The notes: generated by a model from the letters alone, not told the origin. A stretch of DNA of 64,000 nucleotides from Phycisphaerae bacterium (GCA_035384605.1 DAOOIV010000002.1:62001-126000), one strand, 5' to 3'. Numbered from the stretch's first letter, positions 17,036 through 26,776 are shown. Program-made: numbers and translations.

Positions 17036-18463
17036 ATGGCTAAGAGCGCTGCCAATCCAACACGACCGACTTTCGGCCCCGACGAGATCGCCAAGGCCAA
17101 GGAATGCTTCACGAGGGCCCAAGAGCTTGTCAGCAAAAAGAACTACGACTATGCCATCGAATTATACATCCTTGGGCTCGGCCACTGGCCGGAGGCTGTC
17201 GAGGAGGGACACAAGCCCTGTCGGGCGGCAGCCTTGTTTCGCGGCCCCAAGAAAGTCGGCTTCGTCGACCAGATGAAGTATAAGACCTCGGGGAAAGACT
17301 ACAAGACATGCATGCTCAACGCCGAGCGGCTCCTGTCCATGGACCCGCGGAACATCGGATACATGGAAGCATTGTTCAAGAATGCGGCCCAAGCCCGTTT
17401 CGACAAGACCGCGATGTGGATCGGCGAGATCCTGGGCGATGCGGTGGTTCATGAACCCAAGCCCAACCCCGCTCGCTTCATCACCTTGCGCCAAACTTAT
17501 GAAATGCTTGGCGACCTGAACGCCGAAACCGACCCGCCCCTGGCCATTGAGGCCATGGACCGCGCCGTGGATGCCCTTACCAAACTCCGGGCCCTCAAAC
17601 CCCACGACGGTGAATTGGCCGTGGCCCTCCGCGATGTCGCCGGAAAACTGACTATCCTGAAAGGGCGCTATTCGTCGGCCGAGTCGTTCACCGATTCCAT
17701 CATGGACAAGGATTCGCAGCGAGACCTGCACGACAAAGACCGGCTCGTTCAGTCCGACGACCGCCTTGACAACCTGATCGCTCAAGCGCGACAACGCTAC
17801 GAAGCCGATCCCACCAACGGGACTCTGATCCATGAGCTTGTCGATTTGCTTTGCCGCCGCGAGCAGGACCAAGAGGAAGCCCAGGCCATGAGAATCCTGC
17901 TCAAAGCCTATGAGCAAACCGACGAGTATCGGTACAAACTGCGGGCCCATGACATCTATATGAAACAACTCAGGCGAAAAGCTCGCCTGCTCGAGGAAGC
18001 CGGAGACCCCCAAGCGCACGCCGCAAGAGCCAAGCAACTGAAAGTCGAGCTGGCCGTCTATAAGGAACGCGTTGAGCAGTACCCGACCGAGCTGAACTAC
18101 CGCTTTGAATACGGCCGCAGACTCTTCGAGGCCGGTCGCTACGACGATGCCATTCCTGTTCTGCAGGAGGCCCGAAACGAACCCAAGAATCGGTTCCGAT
18201 GCAGCCTGTACATCGGCCGCTGTTTCTTCGAGAAAGGCTTTTACAAGCAGGCGGCTAACGTCTTCCGGGAAGCCATTGCGAGCTACGAAATCCCCAACGA
18301 CGATCTCGGCAAGAGACTTCACTACTGGCTGGGCCGCGCTCTCGAAGCTGACGGCAACGCCCCGGAGGCCTTGAAAATCTACGGTCAGCTCATAGAATGG
18401 GATTATAACTACCGTAAGGGAGATGTTAGGAAACGCATAGAAAACCTCCACAGCAAGAGTTGA
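17036..18463 (+). CDS. TPR-repeat protein of unknown function
   Basis: The 475-residue cytoplasmic protein (no signal peptide or membrane segment) is helical throughout with tetratricopeptide-like repeats: AKECFTRAQELVSKKNYDYA near the start, EYGRRLFEAGRYDDAIPVLQ, CFFEKGFYKQAANVFREAI and RALEADGNAPEALKIYGQLI near the end. A charged linker (QMKYKTSGKDYKTCMLNAER) separates the first repeat from the rest. Such proteins mediate protein-protein contacts. CAGGAC just before the ATG is a weak ribosome binding site. It lies 25 bp upstream of rpsT on the same strand and is probably co-transcribed with it, hinting at a growth-related role, but no partner is shown. Confidence 0.75.
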   Translation: MAKSAANPTRPTFGPDEIAKAKECFTRAQELVSKKNYDYAIELYILGLGHWPEAVEEGHKPCRAAALFRGPKKVGFVDQMKYKTSGKDYKTCMLNAERLLSMDPRNIGYMEALFKNAAQARFDKTAMWIGEILGDAVVHEPKPNPARFITLRQTYEMLGDLNAETDPPLAIEAMDRAVDALTKLRALKPHDGELAVALRDVAGKLTILKGRYSSAESFTDSIMDKDSQRDLHDKDRLVQSDDRLDNLIAQARQRYEADPTNGTLIHELVDLLCRREQDQEEAQAMRILLKAYEQTDEYRYKLRAHDIYMKQLRRKARLLEEAGDPQAHAARAKQLKVELAVYKERVEQYPTELNYRFEYGRRLFEAGRYDDAIPVLQEARNEPKNRFRCSLYIGRCFFEKGFYKQAANVFREAIASYEIPNDDLGKRLHYWLGRALEADGNAPEALKIYGQLIEWDYNYRKGDVRKRIENLHSKS

Positions 18464-18488
18464 CGCGACAAGGTAGGAGATTCAACTA

Positions 18489-18761
18489 GTGGCTCATTCA
18501 CTTTCCGCGAAGAAGCGGATTCGACAAAACGCCAAGAGACGGGCCAGGAACCGGGGTCGCAAGCGGGCTCTCAAGGTCGACGTGCGGGAATTCGAGGCGG
18601 CGCTGGCCGGTGGCGACAAGGCCAAGGCCGCCGAGGCGCTGAAAGCCGCCGTGAAGTCGATCAGCAAGACGGCGGCCAAGGGAACGCTCCACAAGAATGC
18701 CGCCAGTCGGCGGATTTCACGACTTCAGAAGAAGTATAACGCCTTGGCCGCCAAGGCGTAA
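18489..18761 (+). CDS. rpsT: 30S ribosomal protein S20
   Basis: S20 is a small primary 16S rRNA-binding protein. The 90-residue sequence opens with the family signature AHSLSAKKRIRQNAKRRARN, very rich in Arg and Lys, and ends with the helical segment HKNAASRRISRLQKKYNAL. The start is GTG at 18489 with AGGAG (18475-18479) 9 nt upstream. It is followed by a strong intrinsic terminator at 18798, so rpsT is the last gene of its transcript. Confidence 0.97.
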   Translation: MAHSLSAKKRIRQNAKRRARNRGRKRALKVDVREFEAALAGGDKAKAAEALKAAVKSISKTAAKGTLHKNAASRRISRLQKKYNALAAKA

Positions 18762-18797
18762 GGTCTCCGTCGTTGGGCCGGATCGGTCAAGATCATC

Positions 18798-18832
18798 CGC
18801 GGGCGATCGATCGGTCGCCCGCGCTTCTTTTC
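18798..18832 (+). terminator. Rho-independent terminator after rpsT
   Basis: CGCGGGCGA (18798-18806) pairs perfectly with TCGCCCGCG (18815-18823) around an 8-nt loop and is followed by CTTCTTTTC. The 9-bp GC-rich stem plus pyrimidine tract directly downstream of the rpsT stop fits an intrinsic terminator. Confidence 0.85.
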
Positions 18833-18912
18833 ATCCTGGGAAACCGAGGCACGCAACTGACACCCAACCCCCCGAAACCTCGAAAGGCTCGTCAATCTGC
18901 CTGAGCCGGACT

Positions 18913-19476
18913 ATGACTCAGCCCAGCGACAAACCTTATGTCAGCCGAGGCGGAGAAAAACTCGCTGCCGCCCTCAGCGCGTTCGGCATCGAGCCTCGTG
19001 GCTGGATCTGTGCCGACCTGGGCAGCAATGTCGGGGGCTTCGTGGATTGCCTGCTGCGCCGCGGTGCAGGCCGAGTCTATGCCGTCGACACCGGCTACGG
19101 CGTGCTCGCCTATGAGCTGAGAACAGACCCTCGCGTCGTGGTCTTGGAGCGGACCAACGCCATGCACCTCGCGCTGCCCGAACACGTCGATCTGGTGACC
19201 ATCGACGTCGCCTGGACCCCCCAGAAACGCATACTGCCGGCGGCCCTCAGAATGCTCAAACCCAACGGCAGAATCATCTCCCTGGTCAAACCGCATTACG
19301 AGACCGACCGCAGGCACCTGCGGCACGGCGTACTCGACCCGACCGAATCCAAGGCCGCATTTGAGAGTGTCTGCGCCGAGATCGAGGCCGAGGGTATGGC
19401 CGTCGCCCGATGGATCGAAAGCCCGATCAAGGGGCAAAAAGGAAACGTCGAGTACCTGGTCCTGCTCAAACGATAA
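18913..19476 (+). CDS. TlyA/FtsJ-like RNA methyltransferase without an S4 domain
   Basis: The protein begins MTQPSDKPYVSRGGEKLAAA, matching the segment of TlyA/hemolysin-A rRNA methyltransferases that follows the S4 domain (YVSRGGLKL). The SAM site is CADLGSNVGGFVDCLLRRGA, and DLVTIDVAWT and LVKPHYE follow as in FtsJ-type Rossmann methyltransferases. TlyA proteins 2'-O-methylate rRNA cytidines. Normal TlyA has about 60 residues of S4 RNA-binding domain first; here the open frame upstream (to 18697) does not resemble S4 and overlaps rpsT and its terminator. At 187 residues it appears to be a single-domain version. A modest GAGCCGG precedes ATG 18913. Confidence 0.85.
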   Translation: MTQPSDKPYVSRGGEKLAAALSAFGIEPRGWICADLGSNVGGFVDCLLRRGAGRVYAVDTGYGVLAYELRTDPRVVVLERTNAMHLALPEHVDLVTIDVAWTPQKRILPAALRMLKPNGRIISLVKPHYETDRRHLRHGVLDPTESKAAFESVCAEIEAEGMAVARWIESPIKGQKGNVEYLVLLKR

Positions 19477-19645
19477 GATGACCGTCATCCCCTCCCCTTG
19501 CCGCCACAAGGGACGCCCCCAGCCATTTACCGGCCGGCAATGCCCACAAGAAACGAAAAGGCAGGGAACCAAACCATGTCGTCGGGGGCTACATGGATGA
19601 CAAAGATGCACTGTCGCTTGGGCAGGGGCGGGGGTAGGATGCAGA

Positions 19646-19666
19646 CCGGCCCTGTGGGTGGGCCGG
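19646..19666 (+). repeat. GC-rich hairpin upstream of the DUF4349 gene
   Basis: CCGGCCC (19646-19652) and GGGCCGG (19660-19666) form a perfect 7-bp stem around TGTGGGT. It is followed by CCTTGTC rather than a run of T, so it could be a weak terminator of the methyltransferase transcript or a leader hairpin of the lipoprotein gene 30 bp downstream. Confidence 0.35.
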
Positions 19667-19695
19667 CCTTGTCGGTTACTCATGGGAGGTGCCTT

Positions 19696-20466
19696 ATGCG
19701 GTCACGACCACAGATCCTTGCTCTGATCGGATTCACATGGTTAACTACGATTCCCCTTTTATTGGGCTGCGCGTACTACGGCAAAATGCAGGCAATGCGG
19801 GCGGCCAAGGAGCTTGCGGAGCCGCCTGCGACTGCGGACGATGCCCCGACCGCTGGTGTCGCGATGGAGCGGCCCTTGGCCCGCCTGGCCGCCGACAAGG
19901 GCGTGGACTCGGCTGCGCCGGCCGCCCAGCGGATGCTCATCTACACCGGCCGTCTGGGCATGGCGGTAGCCGATATCGAAGCTTCCGTCCAGGCGACCCA
20001 GCGACTGGCCGACGAGGTCGGTGGGTACATGCTGGCCATGAGCGCCAACTCAATCACCATTCGCGTGCCGGCCAAGCAGTTCTTCCCCATCCTCGAGAGG
20101 CTCAAGGCCCTGGGCCAGACCCTCTCGAAGAACGTCACCGCTCAGGATGTCACCGACGAGTACACCGATCTGCAACTGCGGCTCAAGAACGCCGAGGCCC
20201 TGCGAGATCGGCTCGTGGCGATCCTCGAGAAGGCAGCAAACGTCAAGGACACGCTGGAGGTCGAACGCGAACTGAATCGCGTACGCGAGGAAATCGAGCG
20301 TATCAAGGGGCGAATCGCCCAGCTCGACAAACTGATCGCCTTCAGCACCATCGAGGTGTCGTTTACCCAGGCACAGGACCAGCCGGCCAAGATCCGAAGG
20401 CCGGAGACGCCGTTTCCCTGGCTGGACCAACTCGGCGTGGAGACCGTACTGGGAATTCGAGGTTGA
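19696..20466 (+). CDS. DUF4349-domain lipoprotein
   Basis: A type II signal peptide ends in a lipobox (TTIPLLLGC), so the protein is probably anchored to a membrane as a lipoprotein. The body matches DUF4349: RMLIYTGRLGMAVADIEASV, LADEVGGYMLAMS, ITIRVPAKQFFPILERL, and a long helical region NAEALRDRLVAILEKA to ELNRVREEIERIKGRIAQL that is likely coiled coil, closing with AFSTIEVSF. DUF4349 proteins are of unknown function. ATG 19696 is chosen for GGAGG at 19685-19689, 6 nt upstream, although the frame opens earlier. A second small lipoprotein follows after 43 bp. Confidence 0.85.
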   Translation: MRSRPQILALIGFTWLTTIPLLLGCAYYGKMQAMRAAKELAEPPATADDAPTAGVAMERPLARLAADKGVDSAAPAAQRMLIYTGRLGMAVADIEASVQATQRLADEVGGYMLAMSANSITIRVPAKQFFPILERLKALGQTLSKNVTAQDVTDEYTDLQLRLKNAEALRDRLVAILEKAANVKDTLEVERELNRVREEIERIKGRIAQLDKLIAFSTIEVSFTQAQDQPAKIRRPETPFPWLDQLGVETVLGIRG

Positions 20467-20509
20467 TACGGACATGTGGTTTGGGAAAAAACGAACGGGA
20501 GATACGACC

Positions 20510-20965
20510 ATGACGCGAATCATGCGATATGCACTTGCAGCTCTGTTGATCGGAACAGTGTGCGGCTGCCGGTACTCGTTGCCGCCGGGTTTCGTCAAAG
20601 TCGACCCGATCTGGGACACCCGCGTCCGAGCGGTGTCGGCTGAAGGGGCTGCCATCACCCTGCGGGTCGAGACCAACCCGGAGAACGGCGACCTGGCCTT
20701 CTGGGAAAAAGCCATCATGACGCGCCTCGTGGAATTCCGAGGCTACAGGCTCGCGGATCGCCGGGAGATCAAGCACGGCGACGAGACACCCGGCGTCCAA
20801 ATGACCTTCGACTACCAGCGCGACGGCATCGACTACACATACGTTGTCAACGTCATGGTCAAGGGTCGCAAGGTCTACTGTATCGAGATCGCGGGAGAAA
20901 AAACAGACATCGCTCCGCAGTTGACCGCCATCTCCGACGCCGTCCGCAAGTGGCCTCTGTCATAG
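20510..20965 (+). CDS. Small lipoprotein of unknown function
   Basis: I do not recognise the family. The 151-residue product starts with a probable lipoprotein signal (RYALAALLIGTVCGC). The mature part alternates short beta strands (ITLRVETNPENGDLAFWEKA, VQMTFDYQRDGIDYTYVVNV, KVYCIEIAGEKTDI), compatible with a small secreted beta-rich domain. ATG 20510 is preferred over 20474 because GGGAG lies about 8 nt upstream and the signal peptide begins there. It is 43 bp downstream of the DUF4349 lipoprotein gene and is likely co-transcribed, so the two may act together in the envelope. Confidence 0.65.
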   Translation: MTRIMRYALAALLIGTVCGCRYSLPPGFVKVDPIWDTRVRAVSAEGAAITLRVETNPENGDLAFWEKAIMTRLVEFRGYRLADRREIKHGDETPGVQMTFDYQRDGIDYTYVVNVMVKGRKVYCIEIAGEKTDIAPQLTAISDAVRKWPLS

Positions 20966-21224
20966 AAGTCGCCCGGATCGGCCTGCCGCGGTCGGGTACT
21001 CCATCCGCCGCGGCAAAGTACAACGAAGGTGTATTAAGGGGGCTTTTATTATTTGATACGTATTAAAATGCCTGTTTCTACAGGTCGCTTCGCCGTGTCG
21101 CGGATTTGCTCCATGCTGGGCCATGCCGGAAAACGGTTGTCAGCATCGCCATGCTGTGCCCCGCCCTCGCGAGAAGCGAGCCGCCCAGGCGACCCTCGAC
21201 AGGATGCGCAATTCGATACCGCCG

Positions 21225-21974
21225 TCATCCCTGCCCCAGCGAGGCCATCACGTCGTCGGGCAGCTCGAAATTCGAGTAAACGTTCTGGATGTCGTCGTGT
21301 TCCTCCAACGCCTCGATAAGGCTGAGGACCTTCCTGCCGTTCTCGGCATCGACGGTGACCGTGTTCGACGGGATCATTGACAACTCGGAGGATTGTGGAG
21401 CGATTCCGGCCGCAGCCAACGCCGCGCGCAACGGCTCATATGCCGCCGGCTCGCAAGTGATTTCCCAGACATCGTCGGATTGCCGGTAGTCGTCAGCTCC
21501 GGCCTCCAAGGCGATCTCAGCGATCTTATCCTCGTCGGCCGCACCGACCGGAACGGTCACTTGCCCCTTGCTGCTGAATATCCACGCCACGCATCCGGCG
21601 CTGCCCAGCGAACCGCCGTGCCGCTCGAAGATCTTCTTAATCTCGGGCGCAGTCCGGTTGCGGTTATCCGTCAAGGCTTCACAGAGAATGGCTACACCAC
21701 CGGCTCCGTATCCTTCGTAGCGAACACTCTCGTAACTCGTTCCTCCCAGTTCGCCGGTGCCCTTCTTGATGGCGTTCTCAATGGTGTCTTTGGGCATGTT
21801 GGCTTCACGCGCTTTTTCAATCGCATAACGCAGGGGCAGGTTTTCCCGAGGGTCGCCTCCGGCACGAGCAGCCACGATGATGATCCGGGCGAGTTTGCTC
21901 CACAGACGCCCTCTTCGGGCGTCGGTTACACCTTTCTTATGTTTGATTCGCGCCCAGTGAGAATGACCAGCCAT
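21225..21974 (-). CDS. yebC: YebC/PmpR-family protein
   Basis: The 249-residue sequence is a full-length YebC: it opens MAGHSHWARIKHKKGVTDAR, continues RYAIEKAREANMPKDTIENA and VRYEGYGAGGVAILCEALTD, and carries LGSAGCVAWIF of domain 2. Family members bind DNA or aid translation of proline-rich stretches; which applies here is not shown. The start has GAGGAG about 8 nt upstream. ruvC, a frequent neighbour, is absent. It lies downstream of the long TPR gene on the same strand with a 185-bp gap. Confidence 0.97.
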   Translation of the reverse strand: MAGHSHWARIKHKKGVTDARRGRLWSKLARIIIVAARAGGDPRENLPLRYAIEKAREANMPKDTIENAIKKGTGELGGTSYESVRYEGYGAGGVAILCEALTDNRNRTAPEIKKIFERHGGSLGSAGCVAWIFSSKGQVTVPVGAADEDKIAEIALEAGADDYRQSDDVWEITCEPAAYEPLRAALAAAGIAPQSSELSMIPSNTVTVDAENGRKVLSLIEALEEHDDIQNVYSNFELPDDVMASLGQG

Positions 21975-22159
21975 CTAACGTCTCCTCTAATCTCAGGCAC
22001 CGATCCGCGAGAAAACCTTCATCCGCCGCCGTCCAGCTCCGCCCGAGCCGGCCAGGCCCTCGCAAGACTCGGACTCAATACCCCAATACCTGCTCAACCT
22101 GCTCCCTCGACTTTACCCCATGAGGCATCCATCACTCAAGGGTGACGTCGCCAAAAAGG

Positions 22160-25100
22160 CTATTCGGTCGGTGCCGAGGATTGCATGAGCCCGAGAGGAG
22201 CCACCGCAGGCTCCTGATCCGCAGCCACAGCGGCCAGTTTGCTCCTGAGGCTGGCAAGCAACGTATCGTTTCGCTCCGTGACGCCGTCGGCCAGTTGCCG
22301 CTCGTACAAATCCAATGCCTGTCGCCAATGATCAGCCGCCGCGGCCTTCTCTCCCGCACGCCAGCACGCATCGCCGAGGTGATCATGAATCACCGGATCC
22401 TCGCCGTGCTCCTGGCCGGCCGCCAATTGCAGCCAGCGGCACGCATCTTCAAACTTGCCCTGTTTGTAGAAAACCCAACCCAGACTGTCCAGATAGGCCG
22501 CTTGGCGAGGACTCTCGCCCACTGCCAGTCGCAACATCCGTTCGGCATCGGCCAAGTCCTTGCCGGCCTCGGCCAGCGTGTACCCCAGATCGTTATTCAA
22601 ACCCACGTCGGCCGGCATGAGCTGATAGGCTTGACGAAGGTGTTGCTCCGCCGGGTTGTGCCGTCCCTGACGCTGAAAGATGTAAGAAAGGCCCCGCAAC
22701 AGCTCAACCCGTCGCGAATCGTCCGGCTCCTGCTCCAACAGGCCCGTCAGGTAGGTGATCGCTTCGTCCGTCCGGCCTTGCTGAGCCATCAGCATGCCGA
22801 TCGTGCGCCGCTGCTCGAAAACCGCCCCATCCAGCTCCTGGCGGGTCAGACCGCGGTCGTCCCCCGGCAACTTCTGGGCGGCATTCATCCACTCGCGAAC
22901 GGTCGCAATGGCATCATCGTAGCGGCGGGCTCGACTGTACGTGGTCTGAAGACCGTAAAGCAAGACCAGCTTTTCATCAGCCTTCGTCGTGGCGGCTGCC
23001 AGGCTGCGCTGAATCTCTATCGCCTCATCAAAACGCCGTGAAGCCACGAAGACGTCGGCCAGCAGGCGCATCAACCGCGCGTCCGTGGGCGATCTGTCAA
23101 GCCACTTTACCACCTGCGCGACGGCCTCATCGTGACGCCCGGCACCAATCAGCCCGCCGTGACCTCCCAACCTGCCGACCGTGCCTACGGGTGCATCCGT
23201 CGTCAGGCCGATCAGCCAGGCCCGAGTGTTGGCATCCTCAGGCTCGGATTTCAGCCACTCCCGACAACGATGCAGGTAAGCGTCGTAATCCTTCGCCGCC
23301 TCATCCGCCGCCAGCACAAACCAGCGATAGATAGCGACCAGCGGCGCGGCGGTCTTGGCCTTGGGGTCCACTTCGGCAAGCCACTCCTCCGCACGCCGGC
23401 GCGCATCGTCAAGACGACCGAGTCGGCGATAAGCCTCCATCAGTCGGCCGCGATAAACGCCCGGAAAACCTTCCTTGCCCTGCAGTGCAAGAAGTCGCTC
23501 ATACACCGGAATGGCAGCGTCAAATCGCTGCTGGGTCATTCGCAGCTCCGCCAGAGCCTGAAGATAGCTCGTACGATTGGGATGAATGGCGAGAATCCGC
23601 TCGTACTCCGCGGCAGCAGCGTCGAACTCCAGCAACCGGGTCAGGGTCATCGCCATCATCCAACCTGCTTGCCCGGATCGGGGAAAATCGACAACCATTT
23701 GAGCCAGAACCTCGCGGGCGGCTTCGTAGTCCCGAAAGGCCAACAGGCTGGCCGCCAGATCCTCGCGAATCCGTTCGTCCTCAGGATATGCCTGAATCAA
23801 CGACCGAAGCGCATTACCATAAGACTCGCGATCGCGATCCTGAAGAAATCGCAACAAGACGGCGGTCCGAATCGTCGCAGGATCACGCGGACCTCGCCTC
23901 TGCATTTCGGCGAACTCCAGCGCCACCCGCCCCGCGACAACGGCGGAGGTGAATCCGCCGCCGGCGCTCATCAGGCTGCGAATGTAGGCCTCGCGACCGG
24001 GCATGTAGTTCGGATCGACGCTGATCACCGCCTGATACTGCCGCTGGGCTTCACGGCTTTCCTCCCGGCGCTCATGCAACCCGGCCAACAGCATCATGCT
24101 GCGGACGTCCTCGCCGTTGATCTTGATGGCCGCCTTGTAGTGTTCGATCGCCCGCTCCATCTCGTCGAGGCCGTCGTAACACTGGCCCAGCAAGCGCTCG
24201 ATAAGATGTGATGGTGGACCCAATTCCGCGGCCTTCTTCAGAACGGCGATCGCCTCATCCCAACGACAGCGGTGCATGTACAACTCGGCCGCACCCATGA
24301 TCGCAGGCAAAAAACCCGGCAGGCGCGCCGCCGATTGGTCAAAAAGCATGCGGGCGTCTTCGATGCGGTCGAGACGACCGCAAATGTGGCCCAGAAGATA
24401 ATCCAACGCCGCCGACAACACGCCCTCTTCAGGCTGTGCGGGCAAGAGTTGTCGCACTGCCCCCTTGGAAGAGGCCTCGTCGGCCATGCGCCTGGTGATC
24501 GACAAAGGTGCTTGATCAAGCTCCCGGTTCGCCTTTTCGTACACAACCGGATCCGCCGCCAGCATCTGGGCGAGAGCAAGAAGCCAACCCGACCAATCCT
24601 GCCGAAGCCTCTGAATGGAAACCAGTCTCCATCTCGCCTCCGACGACTTCGGGAACCGGTCGGTCAGCTCCTTGAGCAACGAAGCCGCCTGGCCATATCG
24701 CCCGGCATCCACCAGCGCCTCGCAGTAGAGCAGATTCAAGTCCAAGTTGTCCGACTGCCCGGCCACAACCTCCCGCATGGCGGCAACGCCCGCCTCCGGC
24801 CGCCCTGCTGCCCTGTGCAGGCCCAGCAGCAGTTCAACCGCCTCCCGGTTCCCCTGGCTGTCCGCAACAAGTCGGCGAGATTCCGCCATGGCTTCGTCCA
24901 GACGACCGGCGTGCGCCAGCATCCGCACGTAGTCGGCGCGCAAATCAAGATCCTTCGGCGATTCCGCCACCGCGATCTTCAAAGCATCCGCCGCCGCCGA
25001 ATAGTCTCCCAGATAACTGTGCGCTCGAGCCAGGCGAATGGCGACCGCACCTCGCTGCAGCCGAACAATGGAAGCGAGTTCGGCGTTCTCCTCGACCTTG

Positions 25101-25792
25101 TTCCCCAGCGAGCGAATGCCCTTCTCAAAAAGGCCCAGTTGCTCGGCCGCAGCCAAATAGTACCTCTCCTGATCCAGCAGGAGACCAAGTCGGTAGTGGG
25201 TCAGAACGAGGTGGTGGACCTCGTCCGGCGATGCTTTGCACTTCAGCGCAGTCCGGTAGGCACGAATGGCCCCCGCCGTATCACGTCGCTTCTCCGCCAG
25301 GCGACCGACGACGTAATGACTGATGAGATCGCCTGGATGCAGCTTCAGCGCACGGCCGGCCGACAGCTCCGCGCGCTCATCATTGCCGGCCATCAGGGCG
25401 GCGACGGCAACCAGTCGATGAGCCTCAGCCACACCCGCATCAGTTCGAAGCAACTGTTCAAGCAACACGAAGGCTTCGGTGTGCCGCCCTTTATTGAGCT
25501 GCTCACGGGCTTCAGATAACTGACGCCGCATTGCTTCGGGCAACTCGGTCTGCTTTCCCTCCACGACCGTCGGAGCGGGCGGATCATCCGGTATCTGTGC
25601 CAAGGAATACGCAGCCCGCTGGCGATCAAAACCCGCGGGAGGCTGTATCGGCGGCAACCACGGCAATCTGACCGCACCCCCGACAGGTCGCGTCGGGCTT
25701 TCGCAGCCGCTCAACATGCATGCCAGAACCACAAGGGCCGGAAGCAATCCGCCCATCCGCCGGTCCCACGTTACCGACATTACGCGTCTCAT
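22160..25792 (-). CDS. Very long TPR-repeat lipoprotein
   Basis: The product is about 1210 residues, beginning with a lipoprotein signal (GGLLPALVVLACMLSGC) and then tetratricopeptide repeats over nearly the whole length. Repeats are evident from REQLNKGRHTEAFVLLEQLL through CRWDEAIAVLKKAAELGPPS, EMERAIEHYKAAIKINGEDV and RRFDEAIEIQRSLAAA. Near the end, ELMP...GLNNDLGYTLAEAG and AYLDSLGWVFYKQGKFEDAC are the pattern of TPR scaffolds found in planctomycete and deltaproteobacterial envelopes. No catalytic domain is seen. The start could be 25792, 25780 or 25756; none has a strong ribosome binding site. It is probably an exported scaffold. It sits 105 bp downstream of hisG on the same strand. Confidence 0.85.
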   Translation of the reverse strand: MRRVMSVTWDRRMGGLLPALVVLACMLSGCESPTRPVGGAVRLPWLPPIQPPAGFDRQRAAYSLAQIPDDPPAPTVVEGKQTELPEAMRRQLSEAREQLNKGRHTEAFVLLEQLLRTDAGVAEAHRLVAVAALMAGNDERAELSAGRALKLHPGDLISHYVVGRLAEKRRDTAGAIRAYRTALKCKASPDEVHHLVLTHYRLGLLLDQERYYLAAAEQLGLFEKGIRSLGNKVEENAELASIVRLQRGAVAIRLARAHSYLGDYSAAADALKIAVAESPKDLDLRADYVRMLAHAGRLDEAMAESRRLVADSQGNREAVELLLGLHRAAGRPEAGVAAMREVVAGQSDNLDLNLLYCEALVDAGRYGQAASLLKELTDRFPKSSEARWRLVSIQRLRQDWSGWLLALAQMLAADPVVYEKANRELDQAPLSITRRMADEASSKGAVRQLLPAQPEEGVLSAALDYLLGHICGRLDRIEDARMLFDQSAARLPGFLPAIMGAAELYMHRCRWDEAIAVLKKAAELGPPSHLIERLLGQCYDGLDEMERAIEHYKAAIKINGEDVRSMMLLAGLHERREESREAQRQYQAVISVDPNYMPGREAYIRSLMSAGGGFTSAVVAGRVALEFAEMQRRGPRDPATIRTAVLLRFLQDRDRESYGNALRSLIQAYPEDERIREDLAASLLAFRDYEAAREVLAQMVVDFPRSGQAGWMMAMTLTRLLEFDAAAAEYERILAIHPNRTSYLQALAELRMTQQRFDAAIPVYERLLALQGKEGFPGVYRGRLMEAYRRLGRLDDARRRAEEWLAEVDPKAKTAAPLVAIYRWFVLAADEAAKDYDAYLHRCREWLKSEPEDANTRAWLIGLTTDAPVGTVGRLGGHGGLIGAGRHDEAVAQVVKWLDRSPTDARLMRLLADVFVASRRFDEAIEIQRSLAAATTKADEKLVLLYGLQTTYSRARRYDDAIATVREWMNAAQKLPGDDRGLTRQELDGAVFEQRRTIGMLMAQQGRTDEAITYLTGLLEQEPDDSRRVELLRGLSYIFQRQGRHNPAEQHLRQAYQLMPADVGLNNDLGYTLAEAGKDLADAERMLRLAVGESPRQAAYLDSLGWVFYKQGKFEDACRWLQLAAGQEHGEDPVIHDHLGDACWRAGEKAAAADHWRQALDLYERQLADGVTERNDTLLASLRSKLAAVAADQEPAVAPLGLMQSSAPTE

Positions 25793-25897
25793 GACTTCAT
25801 CACACCGCCGCCATCGCGATCTTCGGCGGCCGTTCCGCCTTTCATCGCACGCGCCGCCGCACCAGGACATGCCTTCACTCGGGCAACCGATCGCCGG

Positions 25898-26776
25898 CTA
25901 CGGAATCACCTTGTTCAGTGGATAAACGACAATCCCCGTTCCGCCGACCTTCTGCAGTTGCGGCACCAATTGCCTCTCGACAACCGCCTCAAGGATTACC
26001 TCCACCGCCGCATACTGCTCGTCAGCCAGAGACGAAATGGTCGGCGACAACTCCGCGGGCAGGATCTTCAGCAACTTTTCCAGGCTCGCCTTCGGAATAT
26101 TGAGTTTCAATCCCACTTTGGCCCGCGCCTCGATCGCCCCTTTCAGCAAGAGCGCCAGGGCGTCGATCTTCTCGCGCTTCCAGGGATCTTCGTAAGCCTG
26201 CTTATTGGCAATGAATCGTGTCGTCGAAGCAAGAATCTCGTCCACAATCTTGAGGTTGTTGGCCTGCAACGATGATCCGGTCTCGGTCAGCTCGACAATA
26301 CCATCAACGAGACGCGCTTTGACCTCCGTCGCCCCCCAACTGAACTCGACGCGAACGTTGAGCCCCCTTTTCTCGAAGTATCGCCTCGTGACGTTCACCA
26401 GCTCGGTCGCCACAATACCCCCGTCCAGATCTTCGGGCCCGCGAGCTTTGGATTCGTTCGGCACCGCCAGCACCCAACGGGCAGGCCGGGTCGTGGCTTT
26501 CGAATAAATCAGTTCGCACACCTCGCGCACGTCGCTGCCGTTTTCGCAGATCCAGTCATAGCCCGTCAGGCCGGCGTCAATCACGCCGTCCTCGACGTAA
26601 CGGCTCATCTCCTGGGCCCGGAACATCACGCACGAGAGCTCCGGATCGTCAATCGAAGGGTAGTAGTCGCGACCCGAAACATAAAGCTCAAAACCCGCAC
26701 GATGAAAAAGATCGACCGTCGAGTCCGTCAAACTGCCTTTGGGAATACCGATCTTGAGAACGTGATCCTGTGCCAA
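25898..26776 (-). CDS. hisG: ATP phosphoribosyltransferase, long form
   Basis: HisG catalyses the first step of histidine biosynthesis, joining ATP and PRPP. The 292-residue length, KIGIPKGSLTDSTVDLFHRA at the start, DAGLTGYDWI, the PRPP-type loop VELTETGSSLQANNLKIVD and the ACT-like C-terminal domain (TGIVVYPLNKVIP) mark the long, hexameric, feedback-regulated type. The start is placed at TTG 26776 because AAGGAG lies 9 nt upstream of it; the ATG at 26800 would put this Shine-Dalgarno inside the coding region and has none of its own. No other his genes are nearby. Confidence 0.95.
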   Translation of the reverse strand: MAQDHVLKIGIPKGSLTDSTVDLFHRAGFELYVSGRDYYPSIDDPELSCVMFRAQEMSRYVEDGVIDAGLTGYDWICENGSDVREVCELIYSKATTRPARWVLAVPNESKARGPEDLDGGIVATELVNVTRRYFEKRGLNVRVEFSWGATEVKARLVDGIVELTETGSSLQANNLKIVDEILASTTRFIANKQAYEDPWKREKIDALALLLKGAIEARAKVGLKLNIPKASLEKLLKILPAELSPTISSLADEQYAAVEVILEAVVERQLVPQLQKVGGTGIVVYPLNKVIP

